A stretch of DNA of 64,000 nt, taken from positions 8,888 to 72,887 of the forward strand of contig JBGCEH010000031.1 in the NCBI GenBank assembly GCA_045106195.1, in the 5' to 3' direction. Positions 63,234-64,000 of this stretch are shown in pieces; within the stretch, counting starts at the first letter, position 1; every line of letters starts with the position of its first letter. The notes under the pieces are model-generated. The model was not told the DNA's origin. It saw nothing but the letters and a program-made list of their open reading frames with translations, and made no database searches. Origin of the DNA: Granulosicoccus sp045106195. Lineage in GTDB: Bacteria > Pseudomonadota > Gammaproteobacteria > Granulosicoccales > Granulosicoccaceae. Made by a program: the position numbers and the translations under genes.

Positions 63234-63827
63234 TGGATAATGTTGTGGTTCCCGGGGCTAAATCGATCCCGTATGACACTGGGACGTTTTGGTAAGGTCA
63301 AGAAAACTTACTGCAGATGTAAATGTAGATGCTTAAGGATCGAAAGTGTCGAAACCGGTAGCGGGTAAGCGTCAGGGAATGTGCTGAATTCCCAAAGGCA
63401 TAAAGGTTGAGGCTTTTATTTAATCTATCGGACCCCGTGTACTGTAAACACTGCCAGACGGTGACGCTTATCCATCAGTCTACACGTGTAGAGTGAAAAG
63501 CGTGATGATGTTCCGCGAGTCTACAGGTGTAGAGTGACAAGTGTGATGTTGTTCCGCGAGCCTACACGTATAGAGTTGAGCGGCTGAGAGCCTGTTGAGA
63601 CGTCAGCCCGAATTGCTTGAATGCATTTGATACTGACTCTGGCATGTTTTTCATTCCTGCGGTTACGCCCTGAAATCTATGTTAGCTCAGACTGGGTTTG
63701 TCTAACCGCCGGTTGACACACAGGGCTGAGGAGCACTGGTGCGAAGCCGACATTAACAACGGTGGTGTTGGGCAGACGGCAGGGGTGACACTGCCTCCTG
63801 TTTCAAGCTTGCTGCACAAAGACAGGC
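63234..63827. other. Gap between the glycosyltransferase gene and ssrA
   Basis: About 594 bases with no supported gene; the frames at 63682-63928 cover the tmRNA and its terminator. The main structure is the 41-bp repeat array at 63478-63583, listed separately. Confidence 0.5.
63478..63583. repeat. Three-copy 41-bp direct repeat, each starting with a palindrome
   Basis: Copies start at 63478, 63519 and 63560. Copy 1 begins GTCTACACGTGTAGAGTGA, copy 2 GTCTACAGGTGTAGAGTGA, copy 3 GCCTACACGTATAGAGT; copies 1 and 2 share the rest (GTGATGNTGTTCCGCGAG), while copy 3 breaks off after about 24 bases. Each start holds TCTACACGTGTAGA or a near match; in copy 1 it is a perfect 14-bp palindrome. The 41-bp period is close to four helical turns. 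Confidence 0.85.
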
Positions 63828-63858
63828 AAAAAAAAGCCCGACACAAGCCGGGCCTTTT
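63828..63858 (-). terminator. Intrinsic terminator of ssrA
   Basis: On the minus strand AAGGCCCG pairs with CGGGCTTT around an eight-base loop, with one G-U pair, and the stem runs into eight T residues (63828-63835). It lies six bases beyond the tmRNA 3' end. Confidence 0.88.
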
Positions 63859-63863
63859 GGCAT

Positions 63864-64000
63864 TGGTGGAGCTGGGGGGAGTCGAACCCCCGTCCGAAAG
63901 CACTCTGCCTTTGGTACTACATGCTTAGTTCCGTCATTGGCTTTAGCCACTACAGTGCAGGACGGGCACCATACAGAGCAGCGAGCCCATTATTGGTTTA
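63864..64000 (-). ncRNA. ssrA: tmRNA (ssrA), 3' part, running off right edge
   Basis: On the minus strand the sequence ends GACTCCCCCCAGCTCCACCA, the CCA-ended acceptor stem of tmRNA, with the T arm GGGGGTTCGACTCCCCC before it and the conserved AACTAAGCATGTAGTACC upstream. The tag-peptide part and the 5' acceptor arm lie beyond base 64000. tmRNA rescues stalled ribosomes with SmpB. Confidence 0.96.

Noticed and set aside
63478..63583. Repeat array considered as a CRISPR
   Set aside because: The repeats are contiguous 41-bp units without unique spacers, and no cas gene is present.

Overview
The window looks like a free-living, aerobic, probably marine gammaproteobacterium. The evidence is the System I cytochrome c maturation genes, a cobalamin-riboswitch-controlled B12 uptake operon, a long-chain/aromatic acid ABC transporter cluster, gammaproteobacterial-type infA, serS, YqiB (DUF1249) and YciA proteins, and a pseudaminic acid plus Maf flagellin-glycosylation locus. 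The gene mix resembles the Granulosicoccus/Chromatiales neighbourhood, but the genus is inference. GC is moderate. No phage, transposase, integrase or CRISPR array was seen. Most of the window is ordinary chromosomal backbone with an accessory surface-glycan segment at the right.

Left part (1-9 kb): a partial membrane protein at the edge; an Old Yellow Enzyme-type oxidoreductase; two divergent lipoproteins (CsgG-like and Sel1-like); a TRIC-type channel; a GMC oxidoreductase with its Tat-exported small subunit; infA; DUF1249; DUF4124; crcB. Centre-left (9-26 kb): serS runs into a colinear cluster of acyl-CoA synthetase, LivG, LivH, LivM, LivK, LivF, a PaaK-like protein, an acyl-CoA thioesterase and DUF1285. 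It continues almost without gaps into ccmABCDEFGH. The first block would import and CoA-activate a carboxylic acid; the second exports and ligates haem to periplasmic cytochromes c.

Centre (26-39 kb): a stand-alone BzdR/BoxR-like HTH regulator, a lipoprotein, the 5-oxoprolinase genes pxpBCA, a coiled-coil protein, an MFS transporter, an ADP-ribosylglycohydrolase, an AEC carrier, a GlcD-type FAD oxidoreductase, an orphan HlyD-type adaptor and a REC-GGDEF diguanylate cyclase. The B12 block (39.4-45.1 kb, minus strand) has a clear cobalamin riboswitch, then a BtuB-type TonB receptor, a beta-propeller lipoprotein, BtuC and BtuD. No BtuF-type binding protein is present, and the propeller lipoprotein recalls BtuG of Bacteroidota.

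Right part (45-64 kb): pseB and pseC on the plus strand, a large Maf-type glycosyltransferase with a TPR-like tail, GNAT proteins, a sodium:alanine symporter, a universal stress protein, then pseI, pseH and pseF on the minus strand. No pseG is visible. A TPP enzyme, a NUDIX protein, a possible truncated DUF3293 gene, an acyltransferase-3 and a GT39-like membrane glycosyltransferase follow. The window ends in the 3' part of tmRNA (ssrA), preceded by a three-copy 41-bp repeat array carrying palindromes.
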